DNA of 64,000 nt from Streptomyces marispadix (lineage in GTDB: Bacteria; Actinomycetota; Actinomycetes; Streptomycetales; Streptomycetaceae): contig NZ_JAKWJU010000002.1 of assembly GCF_022524345.1 (NCBI RefSeq), positions 4,998,501-5,062,500 on the forward strand, written 5' to 3'. The notes below the pieces were generated by a model. The model searched no databases. It was not told where the DNA came from and saw nothing but the letters and a program-made list of their open reading frames with translations. A program made the position numbers and the translations under genes. Below are positions 8,369-16,179 of this stretch, piece by piece (within the stretch, counting starts at the first letter, position 1; each line of letters opens with the position of its first letter).

Positions 8369-11300
8369 GCCGTACTCCCGCACGCGGCGAGGTGGTCGCG
8401 CTGCGGGACACCGACGGGCCGGACCGGCCGGAGCGGGCAGAACGACCGCAACGACCGGACCCGGCAGAGCGACCGGAGCAGCCGGAGCGGGCGTGGCGAA
8501 AAGCGGCTGACGCGATGTCCGAGGCTGGTGCGATGCTGGACGACGTGTCCAGTCACTCCACCGTCAGCCCCGTATTCGTCGGCCGCGGCGACGAGCTGAC
8601 GCTGCTCGACGAAGCGCTCGCCCGTGCCGACGCGGGCGAGCCGCAGGCGCTGCTGCTCGGCGGCGAGGCCGGGGTAGGCAAGACCAGGCTGCTGGAGGAG
8701 TTCCTGTCCGCCGCGGCCACCGCCGGAGCGGTCACCGCCGTCGGCGGCTGTCTCGAACTGGGCGCGGACGGGCTGCCGTTCGCACCCTTCGCCACCGCCC
8801 TCCGCGGTCTGCACCGCGCCCTGGGCGAGGCGGAGCTGTCGTCCGCGGTGGCCGGCAGGGAGGCGGAGCTGGCGCGTCTGCTGCCGGATCTGGCGCCCCC
8901 GCCCGGCAGCCCCGCCGCGGCTCTGGCGGAGGCGTACGACGAGGAGGACGGCCGCGCCCGGCTCTTCGAGCTCACCGCACAGCTCCTGGAGCGGCTGGCC
9001 TCGGGCCGTACGGTCGTGATCGCCCTGGAGGACCTGCACTGGGCGGACCGCTCCACCCGTGAACTTCTCGGCTATCTCTACCGCTCGGTGCACACCTCCC
9101 GGCTGTTGCTCCTCGCGACATACCGTTCCGACGACATCCACCGGCGCCATCCGCTGCGGCCCTTCCTGGCCGAGCTGGACAGGCTGCGCACCGTCCGCCG
9201 GGTCGAACTGCCGCGGCTGAGCCGCGTGGAGGTGCAGGCACAGATAGCCGGAATCCAGGGCGTGCCGGAGCCCGACCCCGAGCAGGCCCGCGTCATCTTC
9301 GAACGCTCCGAGGGCAATCCGTTCTTCGTCGAGGAGCTGACCGCCAACTCCTCGGCCTGCGGCATCAGCGACTCCCTGCGGGATCTGCTGCTGGTGCGCG
9401 TCGAGGCCCTTCCCGAGCCGGTCCAGCAGGTGCTGAGGATCGCCGCCCAGGGCGGCTCCGCCGTGGAACACGCGCTGCTCGCCGCCGTCTGCCGACTGCC
9501 CGAGGCCGAACTGCTGGACGCGCTGCGGATCGCCGTCGGTGCGAACGTGCTGCTGCCCACCGACGACGGCGACGGCTACCGCTTCCGCCACGCCCTTCTC
9601 CGCGAGGCCGTCAGCGAGGATCTGCTGCCCGGCGAGGCCGCGGGTCTCAACCGCCGCTATGCGCAGGCCCTGGAGGCCGACCCCTCGCTCGTACGTTCCG
9701 AGCAGTGCACGACGCGCCTGGCGCACTACTGGTACCACGGCCGGGACGCGGCGAAGGCGCTGCCCGCCGTGCTCGGCGCCGCGGTGGAGGCACGCCGCAG
9801 ACACGCCTTCGCCGAGCAGCACCAGCTACTGGAGCGGGCGATCGAGCTGTGGCACGAGGTCCCAGCGGAGATACGCGAACGGCTGCGGCCGATCGACGAG
9901 GCGGAGGTCTATCCGCGCCCCGGCGGCTGCCCCGGCGAACCGGCCGCGGAATCACTGTCGTTCATGGACCTGCTGGCCGAGGCCGTCGTCGCCGCACGCA
10001 CGGGAGGCGACGTGGAACGTGCCCTCGCCCTCACGCGGCGCGCCCTCGACCTGCTGGACGAGGAGACCGACTCCCTGCGCGCGGCCTGGTTCTGGGTCAG
10101 CCGCTCCAAGAGCGTCGAGGCGCTGGGCCGCGGCGACGGCTGGGACGAGATCGCCCGCGCCCAGGAGCTGGTGCGCGGTCTGCCGCCGTCGGCCGTCCAT
10201 GCGGACGTGCTGACCAGCGCCGCCGGCTGGGGCGTGATGCACCGGCCGGGGCCGGACGCCATGAGCACCGCCGTGAGAGCCGTCGAACTGGCCCGTGTCG
10301 TCGGCGCCACCACCATCGAGCTTCAGGCCCGTATCACCCTGGGCATCCTCATGGCCGAGTCCGGCGACCTGGACGCGGGCATCGCCGAGATGACGCAGGC
10401 ACGCGAACAGGCGCTGCGAGCGGGTGCGTTCGGAGTCGTCGGCCGGGCAGACATCAACATCGCCACCGAGCTGGAGTCCATGGGCCGCTCCAGCGAAGCG
10501 GTGGCGGCGGCCGTACGAGCGGCGGAGGGCGCGGCCACGCACGGACGTCCCGACATGTGCGGCTTCGCGCTCGGCAATCAGGCCGAGTCGCTGTACGCCA
10601 TGGGCGAGTGGGATCAGGCAGCCCGCATCACCGAGGAGGCCGCGACCGCCGCACGTTCGGCGGAGACCAGGGGCTTCGCCGCCTTGATGCGGGCTCATCT
10701 CCAGCTCGGCCGCGGCGACTTGGCGGCGCTGGAGACCACCGCGGCGGCGGCCCGCGAGGCGCTGGGCAGCCATGCCACGTCTGTGAACGCGGCCGTTCAG
10801 CTACGGCACTTCGCGCTCGAAGCCGCCGCCGGGCGCGGCGACTTCACGACCGTGAGGACCGAACTGCGGGCCGCGATCGAGGCGGGCTTCGCACCCGGTA
10901 CGCACCGCTACGCCTGGCCCCTGCTGCACGCCGGTGCCGTGCACGAGGCGGGCCTGCGGGGCCTGCCCGCCGCCGAGGAAGGCCGAGCCGAAGTGCTCGC
11001 CGATCTGCGCACGGCCGTACGGCGGCTGCCGCATCCCGCGCCCGTGTGGACGGCGTACTCGGCGCTGGTGACCGCGGAGATCGGCCGGGCGGAAGGGAGT
11101 TCGGAGCCCGACGCCTGGGAGGCGGTGACGAGGGCGTTCGAGGAGCTGGAGCGTCCGTACCATCTTGCGCTGGCGCGTCAGCGCTGGGCGGAGGCGCTGC
11201 TGGAGGCGGGTGCGCAGAGCCGGGAGGCGCGCGAGTGCGCGCACGGTCTGCTGGCGTCGGCCCATCAGGTCGCGGCGCGGCTCGGCGCGCAGCCGCTGCG

Positions 11301-11637
11301 TACGGAGATCGAGCAGCTCTCGGTGCGGGCGCGGCTTCCGGTCGCCCAGGCGGTGCCGGCCGCGACGGGGGAGTCCCATGCGGCGCCCGCGAGGTCGGGG
11401 GAGCCCGCGGACGCCTTCGGGCTGACCCGGCGCGAGCGCGATGTGCTGCACCTGGTGGCGGCCGGGCGCAGCAACAGACAGATAGCGGAGCAGCTCTTCA
11501 TCTCGCCCAAGACGGCGAGCGTGCACGTCTCCAACATCCTGGCGAAGCTGGGCGTGGACGGGCGGGGCGAGGCGGCGGCGATGGCCTACCGGCTGCGGCT
11601 GCTGACCGATGCGGACAGGCGGCCCGCGGCGGGCTGA
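8365..11637 (+). CDS. large ATP-binding LuxR-family (LAL) transcriptional regulator
   Basis: A 1090-residue regulator with an N-terminal AAA-type ATPase (Walker A GGEAGVGKTR at about residues 98-107; Walker B-like VIALEDLHWAD at about 215-225), a long middle region of TPR-like helices rich in Ala and Glu, and a C-terminal LuxR helix-turn-helix (LTRRERDVLHLVAAGRSNRQ... ISPKTASVHVSNILAKLGV). This is the MalT/LAL layout, in which ATP and an inducer control DNA binding. The start at 8365 is favoured by overlap with the preceding small ORF. An internal ATG at 8515, nearer to the first conserved motif, is possible; the 50 residues before it are Arg/Pro/Glu-rich. The target genes are unknown. Confidence 0.92.
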   Translation: MSRTPARGEVVALRDTDGPDRPERAERPQRPDPAERPEQPERAWRKAADAMSEAGAMLDDVSSHSTVSPVFVGRGDELTLLDEALARADAGEPQALLLGGEAGVGKTRLLEEFLSAAATAGAVTAVGGCLELGADGLPFAPFATALRGLHRALGEAELSSAVAGREAELARLLPDLAPPPGSPAAALAEAYDEEDGRARLFELTAQLLERLASGRTVVIALEDLHWADRSTRELLGYLYRSVHTSRLLLLATYRSDDIHRRHPLRPFLAELDRLRTVRRVELPRLSRVEVQAQIAGIQGVPEPDPEQARVIFERSEGNPFFVEELTANSSACGISDSLRDLLLVRVEALPEPVQQVLRIAAQGGSAVEHALLAAVCRLPEAELLDALRIAVGANVLLPTDDGDGYRFRHALLREAVSEDLLPGEAAGLNRRYAQALEADPSLVRSEQCTTRLAHYWYHGRDAAKALPAVLGAAVEARRRHAFAEQHQLLERAIELWHEVPAEIRERLRPIDEAEVYPRPGGCPGEPAAESLSFMDLLAEAVVAARTGGDVERALALTRRALDLLDEETDSLRAAWFWVSRSKSVEALGRGDGWDEIARAQELVRGLPPSAVHADVLTSAAGWGVMHRPGPDAMSTAVRAVELARVVGATTIELQARITLGILMAESGDLDAGIAEMTQAREQALRAGAFGVVGRADINIATELESMGRSSEAVAAAVRAAEGAATHGRPDMCGFALGNQAESLYAMGEWDQAARITEEAATAARSAETRGFAALMRAHLQLGRGDLAALETTAAAAREALGSHATSVNAAVQLRHFALEAAAGRGDFTTVRTELRAAIEAGFAPGTHRYAWPLLHAGAVHEAGLRGLPAAEEGRAEVLADLRTAVRRLPHPAPVWTAYSALVTAEIGRAEGSSEPDAWEAVTRAFEELERPYHLALARQRWAEALLEAGAQSREARECAHGLLASAHQVAARLGAQPLRTEIEQLSVRARLPVAQAVPAATGESHAAPARSGEPADAFGLTRRERDVLHLVAAGRSNRQIAEQLFISPKTASVHVSNILAKLGVDGRGEAAAMAYRLRLLTDADRRPAAG

Positions 11638-11667
11638 GTACGAGCGGGGCCAGGGCGTTACAGGCTG

Positions 11668-11699
11668 CGCCGGAACGCCGGAACGCCGGAACGCCGGAA
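11668..11699. repeat. four tandem copies of an 8-base unit
   Basis: CGCCGGAA is repeated four times without interruption in the short space between the convergent LuxR-type gene and the DUF6191-like pair. Confidence 0.85.
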
Positions 11700-11807
11700 C
11701 ACCCGGACGCTGGATCGCTGGATCGCCGGGCGCCTCGCAGCCCAACGGCCAGGTGCACAGGGGCAGTTCACCGGTGCGCGCAGGGGCAGTCCGGTGCGGG
11801 GACCGGC

Positions 11808-12068
11808 TCAGAGCAGGTCGGGCGGGTCTCCGCCGTCGCCCGCGTCCTCCGCGTCGGGGTCCTCCTCTATCTTCGGCCGAGCCGGAAGGATCGCGTGCTG
11901 CTCCTGGAGCGCGATGACGATCTTGCCGGAGCCGAGGTCGACCGGCCCGCAGCCCCGGTGGTTGCTGCCGTCGGCAGCGCCCTCGACGACGTATGTGTGG
12001 TCGAGCCGCTGCTTCTCGTGCTGAGCGTGCTGTAGTCCCGGATGGAAGATGTCGCCCGTAATGTCCAT
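11808..12068 (-). CDS. small DUF6191-like protein, second of a pair
   Basis: The 86-residue product is a paralogue of the gene just upstream: both share a short hydrophobic-acidic start, a stretch that reads (Q/R)RLxHT.VEEG in one and QRLDHTYVVEG in the other, and GPVDL.SG(K/Q)(I/V)(V/L)I. I recall this pattern as the DUF6191 family of Streptomyces, with no known function. The ATG at 12068 overlaps the previous stop as TGATG, with AGGAG six bases upstream; a GTG one codon earlier is also possible. The tail is acidic (EEDPDAEDAGDGGDPPD). Confidence 0.75.
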   Translation of the reverse strand: MDITGDIFHPGLQHAQHEKQRLDHTYVVEGAADGSNHRGCGPVDLGSGKIVIALQEQHAILPARPKIEEDPDAEDAGDGGDPPDLL

Positions 12069-12343
12069 CACCGGCTCCTGTCGCCGTCCTGATCGGTCCC
12101 GCCGGTCCCGCCGTTGTCGCCGCTCGCGCGCCCGGCCGTGCTTCCGGTCGTACGTCCGTCCTCGTACGGAACGGGGCCACGCTGCTCCGGCGGGCGGATC
12201 AGCACTTGCCCGGAGGTGAGGTCGACCGGGCCGTGCCCCGGATCGTTGCTGCCCTCTTCGACCCGGGTGTGCTCCAGCCGCCGCCGTTCGTCCTCGGTGT
12301 GCCGCCGGCCCGGGGAGAAGAGCTCCTCGATCAGATTGAACAT
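12068..12343 (-). CDS. small DUF6191-like protein, first of a pair
   Basis: The 91-residue product begins MFNLIEELFSPGRRHTEDER, the typical opening of DUF6191 proteins as I remember them, followed by GPVDLTSGQVLI. The remainder is a Gly/Asp/Thr-rich disordered tail. The ATG at 12343 was chosen over the longer open frame because GGAGGG lies five bases before it. It starts 44 bases after the sugar dehydrogenase stop, so the three minus-strand genes are probably one transcript. Function unknown. Confidence 0.78.
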   Translation of the reverse strand: MFNLIEELFSPGRRHTEDERRRLEHTRVEEGSNDPGHGPVDLTSGQVLIRPPEQRGPVPYEDGRTTGSTAGRASGDNGGTGGTDQDGDRSR

Positions 12344-12387
12344 CGGCCCTCCGCTCGGCGGTAGGCCGTGCACGCCACGTGCCCGGC

Positions 12388-13554
12388 CTAGCTCACCTTC
12401 AGCTTCAGGATACGGTCGTCGCCGCTTTCCGGACCTCCCCGTCCGTCCGTCTCGCTCGTCACCAGCCACAGGCCGCCGCTGCCGTCGGCCGCGACCGTGC
12501 GCAGGCGCCCGTACTCGCCCTCCAGGAACGCCTGCGGATCGGCGGCCTTGGTGGTGCCCTTCAGCGGGATGCGCCAGAGCCGTTCACCGCGCAGGCCCGC
12601 CATCCACACCGAGCCCTTGACGATCGCGATGCCGCTGGGGGAGGCGTCGGCCGTACGCCACTGCTCGACGGGGTCGGTGAAGCCGGACTCCCCGCCGCGC
12701 CCCTCGGCCTCGGGCCAGCCGTAGTTCTTGCCGGGGCGGATCAGGTTCAGCTCGTCCCAGGTGTTCTGCCCGAACTCGCTCGCCCACAGCCGCTTCTCGG
12801 AGTCCCAGGCGATGCCCTGCACATTGCGGTGGCCGTAGGTGTACCAGACGGAGCCGGACTCGGGGCTGCCCTGGCCGGGCGGTTCCCCCTCGGGCGTCAT
12901 GCGGAGGATCTTGCCGCCCAGCGACTTCTTGTCCTGGGCGAGGCCGCCCTCCCCGGACTCTCCCGTACCGGCGTAGAGCATCTTGTCCGGGCCGAAGGCG
13001 ATGCGCCCGCCGTTGTGGATCTCGCCCTTCGGGATGCCCTTGAGGATGGTGTCGGGGGCGCCGAGCTGTTCGCCGGAGGGCTTCTTGCGGTCGTAGATCA
13101 TGCGGACGATGCGGTTGTCGGACGCCGTCGTCAGATACGCGTAGACCATCTTCGCGTTGTCGGGCGGTACGGCGATGCCGAGAAGACCGCCCTCGCCGCT
13201 GGCCTGCACTCCCGGCACGGTGCCGGCCACGGTCTTCTTGCCGCTTCGCTCGTCGACGTGGACGATCCTGCCGTCGTCGCGCTGGGAGACGAGCAGGCCG
13301 CCGCCGGGCAGCGGCGCCAGCCCCCACGGCGACTTCAGGCGTGTGGCCACGGTGCGTTCCACCTTCACGGAGCCCTTCGCGGGCGCTGCCGAGGCCGTCC
13401 CCTCCGGAGCGGACTCACCGCTCGGCGAGGCCGGTTCGGACTTCTTCCCGCCCGAGGGGCCCCCGGAGTCGTCGGAGCAGCCCGCGGTCAGCAGCGCCAG
13501 GGCGACGAGCCCCGCCGCGGCGGCTCGTACGGACGGCAGATAGCGGCTTCGCAC
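12388..13554 (-). CDS. secreted PQQ-type sugar/aldose dehydrogenase lipoprotein
   Basis: A 388-residue lipoprotein: the N-terminus has two arginines, a hydrophobic core and the lipobox LTAGC, so it is exported and anchored at the outer face of the membrane. A 45-residue Ser/Pro/Lys linker follows. The rest is a six-bladed propeller of the glucose/sorbosone dehydrogenase family (PWGLAPLPGGGLLVSQRDDG, then VPGVQASGEGGLLGIAVPP, and GEIHNGGRIAFGPDKMLYAGTGE with its His). Family members oxidise sugars at a PQQ cofactor, though many homologues are uncharacterised. Substrate is unknown. The antisense open frame over the whole gene is a codon-bias shadow. Confidence 0.88.
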   Translation of the reverse strand: MRSRYLPSVRAAAAGLVALALLTAGCSDDSGGPSGGKKSEPASPSGESAPEGTASAAPAKGSVKVERTVATRLKSPWGLAPLPGGGLLVSQRDDGRIVHVDERSGKKTVAGTVPGVQASGEGGLLGIAVPPDNAKMVYAYLTTASDNRIVRMIYDRKKPSGEQLGAPDTILKGIPKGEIHNGGRIAFGPDKMLYAGTGESGEGGLAQDKKSLGGKILRMTPEGEPPGQGSPESGSVWYTYGHRNVQGIAWDSEKRLWASEFGQNTWDELNLIRPGKNYGWPEAEGRGGESGFTDPVEQWRTADASPSGIAIVKGSVWMAGLRGERLWRIPLKGTTKAADPQAFLEGEYGRLRTVAADGSGGLWLVTSETDGRGGPESGDDRILKLKVS

Positions 13555-13687
13555 GGTGGGCGCCTCCCGGTGTCGGTGTGCTGTGGCACAGCGTGAACGG
13601 TGGACTCAGCACACCACATCCGTAACGGCGCCGCCGGGCACAGCGGAACTTCCCGTACGTACGCGCGTACTGAGACGCACGGCAGCG

Positions 13688-13727
13688 GTGTGACGGACGA
13701 ACACACGAGGTGTGACGGACGAACACA
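13688..13727 (-). repeat. direct repeat upstream of the sugar dehydrogenase gene
   Basis: GTGTGACGGACGAACACA occurs at 13688-13705 and again at 13710-13727, i.e. spaced by 22 bases or two helix turns. It sits about 135-175 bases before the minus-strand dehydrogenase start, a plausible place for a regulator site. Confidence 0.7.
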
Positions 13728-13761
13728 TAAGGGGCCCAGGACGCGGCAGCCCTTGCGCCGG

Positions 13762-14784
13762 CTACTCCCAGGAACCCTGTGCCACGGGCAGGGCGTCCAG
13801 CTCCCCGAGGTCCGCGGGCGTCAGCCGCAGATCCGCGGCGGCGGCGTTCTCCACGGCCCAGCGCTCCTTCTTCGCACCCGGCAGCGGAACCACCTGCTGC
13901 CCCTGCGCCAGCAGCCAGGCGAGCGCCACCTGCGCCGGAGTCGCCTCACCGTGCCGCTCCGCGACGCGGCGGAGACCGGCCACCACGGGCTGGTTGGCGG
14001 CCATCATCTCGGCGGTGAAACGCGGGTGCCGGGCACGTACGTCCTCCTCCTCGAAGCCGCCGCCGGGTGTGAGGGTGCCGCTCAAGTACCCGTTGCCCAG
14101 CGGCATCGCGGCCATGAAGCCCACGCCGTGCGAGACGCACCACGGCAGCAGCGAATCCAGCGCCTCCCTGGACCAGACGGCCAGTTCGGCCTGTACGCCG
14201 CTCACCGGGAAGACGCTCTGCACCCTTTCGAGCTGCCGGATCGTAGCGGCGTGGATACCGGACCCGGCGGAGCGCCCGCGCTGGTCCGCACGGCCGCGCT
14301 GGTCGGCACGCGCCCCGACCGCGCAGAAGCCGAGCGCGCGTACCTTCCCCTCGGTGACCAGCTCCGACATGGCGCCCCAGGTCTCCTCGACGGGCACTTC
14401 CGGGTCGGCGCGGTGGAGTTGGTAGAGGTCGATGAAGTCCGTCTGAAGCCGCCGCAGCGACGCGTCGCAGGCTCTTTTCACATAGCCGGGGCGGCCGTTG
14501 GCGACGATGTGCTGCTCGCCCACGAGCAGGCCGCACTTGGTGGAGAGGAAGGCGTCGTGGCGGCGCTCCTTGAGTACTCGGCCGATCAGCAGCTCATTGG
14601 TGAACGGCCCGTACATGTCCGCGGTGTCCAGCAGCGTCATGCCCCGGTCCAGCGCGGCGTGGACCGTACGGAGCGACTCCTCGCCGCTCTGCTCCGACAT
14701 GGAGTACGCCCAGCTCATCGGCATGCAGCCGAGGCCGATCGCACCAACTCCCAGCGCTGCCGCGCCGATTGCCCTGCGCTCCAC
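13762..14784 (-). CDS. aldo/keto reductase
   Basis: A 340-residue NADPH-dependent oxidoreductase of the AKR superfamily. The catalytic Asp and Tyr are in LLDTADMYG, the Lys in LSTKCG and the His in LYQLHRADP. The C-terminal half shows the usual WLLAQG...PLPGAKK coenzyme-phosphate region. The GTG at 14784 (VERRAIGAAALG) was preferred to an ATG 29 codons upstream because AGGGGAG stands nine bases before it. An odd feature is a short duplication, RADQRGRADQRG, in the loop after GFCAVGA, absent from typical members. The substrate cannot be inferred. Confidence 0.88.
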   Translation of the reverse strand: MERRAIGAAALGVGAIGLGCMPMSWAYSMSEQSGEESLRTVHAALDRGMTLLDTADMYGPFTNELLIGRVLKERRHDAFLSTKCGLLVGEQHIVANGRPGYVKRACDASLRRLQTDFIDLYQLHRADPEVPVEETWGAMSELVTEGKVRALGFCAVGARADQRGRADQRGRSAGSGIHAATIRQLERVQSVFPVSGVQAELAVWSREALDSLLPWCVSHGVGFMAAMPLGNGYLSGTLTPGGGFEEEDVRARHPRFTAEMMAANQPVVAGLRRVAERHGEATPAQVALAWLLAQGQQVVPLPGAKKERWAVENAAAADLRLTPADLGELDALPVAQGSWE

Positions 14785-14896
14785 TGGACCCGACTCCCCT
14801 CTGACGGCCCCCAAACTAACCCGAGGCCCCGACGGCGGCGGACGAGGCACCCCGCCCGCAGCGCTCACCACGACCGCACCGCGCCCGCGTCACGGC

Positions 14897-14939
14897 ACGC
14901 TCCAGGGCCGGCCTCCGGCCGCCCGCCGCCTTGGAGCGT
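14897..14939. promoter_or_regulatory. nested inverted repeat between divergent genes
   Basis: ACGCTCCA at 14897-14904 pairs with TGGAGCGT at 14932-14939. Inside it GGCCGG (14906-14911) pairs with CCGGCC (14915-14920). It lies between the divergent aldo/keto reductase and hydroxyacid dehydrogenase starts, so an operator or an RNA hairpin are both possible. Confidence 0.45.
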
Positions 14940-14972
14940 CCCTGCGCCACGGTCACCGTCTAGCCTCTGACC

Positions 14973-15950
14973 ATGGCACCCTCAACGGCACCACAGGACT
15001 CCGGAGCACCGGACGCCTCAGACGTCTGGCTGCCCATTCCGCCCGCTCAGATCGACGGGCTCCCCGAAGGCCCCGCCTACCACTTCTGGGACGGCGACGA
15101 GGAGTTCCCGGCCGACCCGGCCCGCTGCGCGTTCTACGTCGTCCCGTATATGAAGGGCCAGGCCGTCGCCGTACGGCCGCTGGCGGAGATGCGCGGGCTG
15201 CGCGTAGTGCAGACGCTGACCGCCGGGATAGACCATGTCGCCGGTGCCCTGCCGGATCTGCCGCCGGGGACCGTGCTGTGCAACGCCCGCGGTGTGCACG
15301 ACGCCTCGACCGCGGAACTGGCGCTCGCGCTCACCCTGGCCGCGCTGCGCCGCCTCCCCACGTTCGTACGGGCACAGGACGCCGAGGAGTGGAGCCCCGG
15401 GGTCTATGACGCGCTCGCCGACAAGTCCGTGCTCATCGTCGGGTACGGGGCGATCGGTTCGGCGGTGGAGGAGCGGCTGGTGCCCTTCGAGGTGGCGGAG
15501 GTGGCCCGTGTGGCACGCACGGCACGCGAAGCGGCCCGCGGCCCCGTGCACGCACTCGACAGCCTGCCGCGGCTGCTGCCCCGCGCCGACGTGGTGATCC
15601 TCTGCACGCCCCTGTCCGAGGAGACCCGGGGACTGGCGGGCGCCGGTTTCCTGTCGCGGATGAAGGACGGGGCGCTGCTGGTCAACGTGGCGCGCGGGGG
15701 AGTGGTGGACACCGACTCCCTGCTGGCGGAGGTGAATTCGGGACGGCTGCGCGCGGCGCTCGACGTCACCGATCCCGAGCCGCTGCCGGCCGGGCACCCC
15801 CTGTGGCACGCGCCGGGAGTGCTCATCACCCCGCACGTGGGCGGTCCTACGACGGCCTTCCTGCCGCGCGCCAAGCGGCTGTTGCGCGATCAGCTCGGCC
15901 GCTGGGCGCGCGGTGAACCGCTTGAGCACACGGTGGCCGTGGCCCAATGA
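14973..15950 (+). CDS. D-isomer-specific 2-hydroxyacid dehydrogenase family protein
   Basis: A 325-residue NAD(P)-dependent dehydrogenase. The Rossmann motif is VLIVGYGAIGSAVEERL at about residues 150-166. The catalytic residues are recognisable: Arg in VNVARGGVVD, Glu in DVTDPEPLP and His in LITPHVGG. The fold is closest to glyoxylate/hydroxypyruvate-reductase-like members; the true substrate is unknown. TAGCCT at 14961-14966 ends six bases before the ATG and there is no ribosome binding site, so the mRNA is probably leaderless. Confidence 0.9.
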   Translation: MAPSTAPQDSGAPDASDVWLPIPPAQIDGLPEGPAYHFWDGDEEFPADPARCAFYVVPYMKGQAVAVRPLAEMRGLRVVQTLTAGIDHVAGALPDLPPGTVLCNARGVHDASTAELALALTLAALRRLPTFVRAQDAEEWSPGVYDALADKSVLIVGYGAIGSAVEERLVPFEVAEVARVARTAREAARGPVHALDSLPRLLPRADVVILCTPLSEETRGLAGAGFLSRMKDGALLVNVARGGVVDTDSLLAEVNSGRLRAALDVTDPEPLPAGHPLWHAPGVLITPHVGGPTTAFLPRAKRLLRDQLGRWARGEPLEHTVAVAQ

Positions 15951-16179
15951 TCCCCGGGCACGGGGGAGTTGCTCCCCGAGAGGCCCGGAGCCGCCCATAA
16001 GGCTTCCCCAAAGCACCGAAAAATACTCTCCGGAGGCGTACGAGCGCTCGCCGTATCCGCAACGTGCCTGGTCGTCACGTTCTGTATCGGAACTATGTCC
16101 CTCTGTGACGGTTCTGGTGTATCGTCCAAGAGGGGGGCGAAGGCGAATACGAGGGGGGCGACGGGCGAATGCGCGGCCA

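Noticed and set aside
9705..12035. 776-residue plus-strand frame inside the LuxR-type gene
   Set aside because: Out-of-frame reading full of Arg and Gly; the main frame carries conserved motifs throughout.
12379..13596. 405-residue plus-strand frame over the sugar dehydrogenase
   Set aside because: Antisense shadow of a clear lipoprotein gene, without start signals or recognisable domain.
15913..16179. Longer N-terminus for the GGDEF-EAL protein
   Set aside because: It would overlap the upstream dehydrogenase gene and its codons look non-coding.
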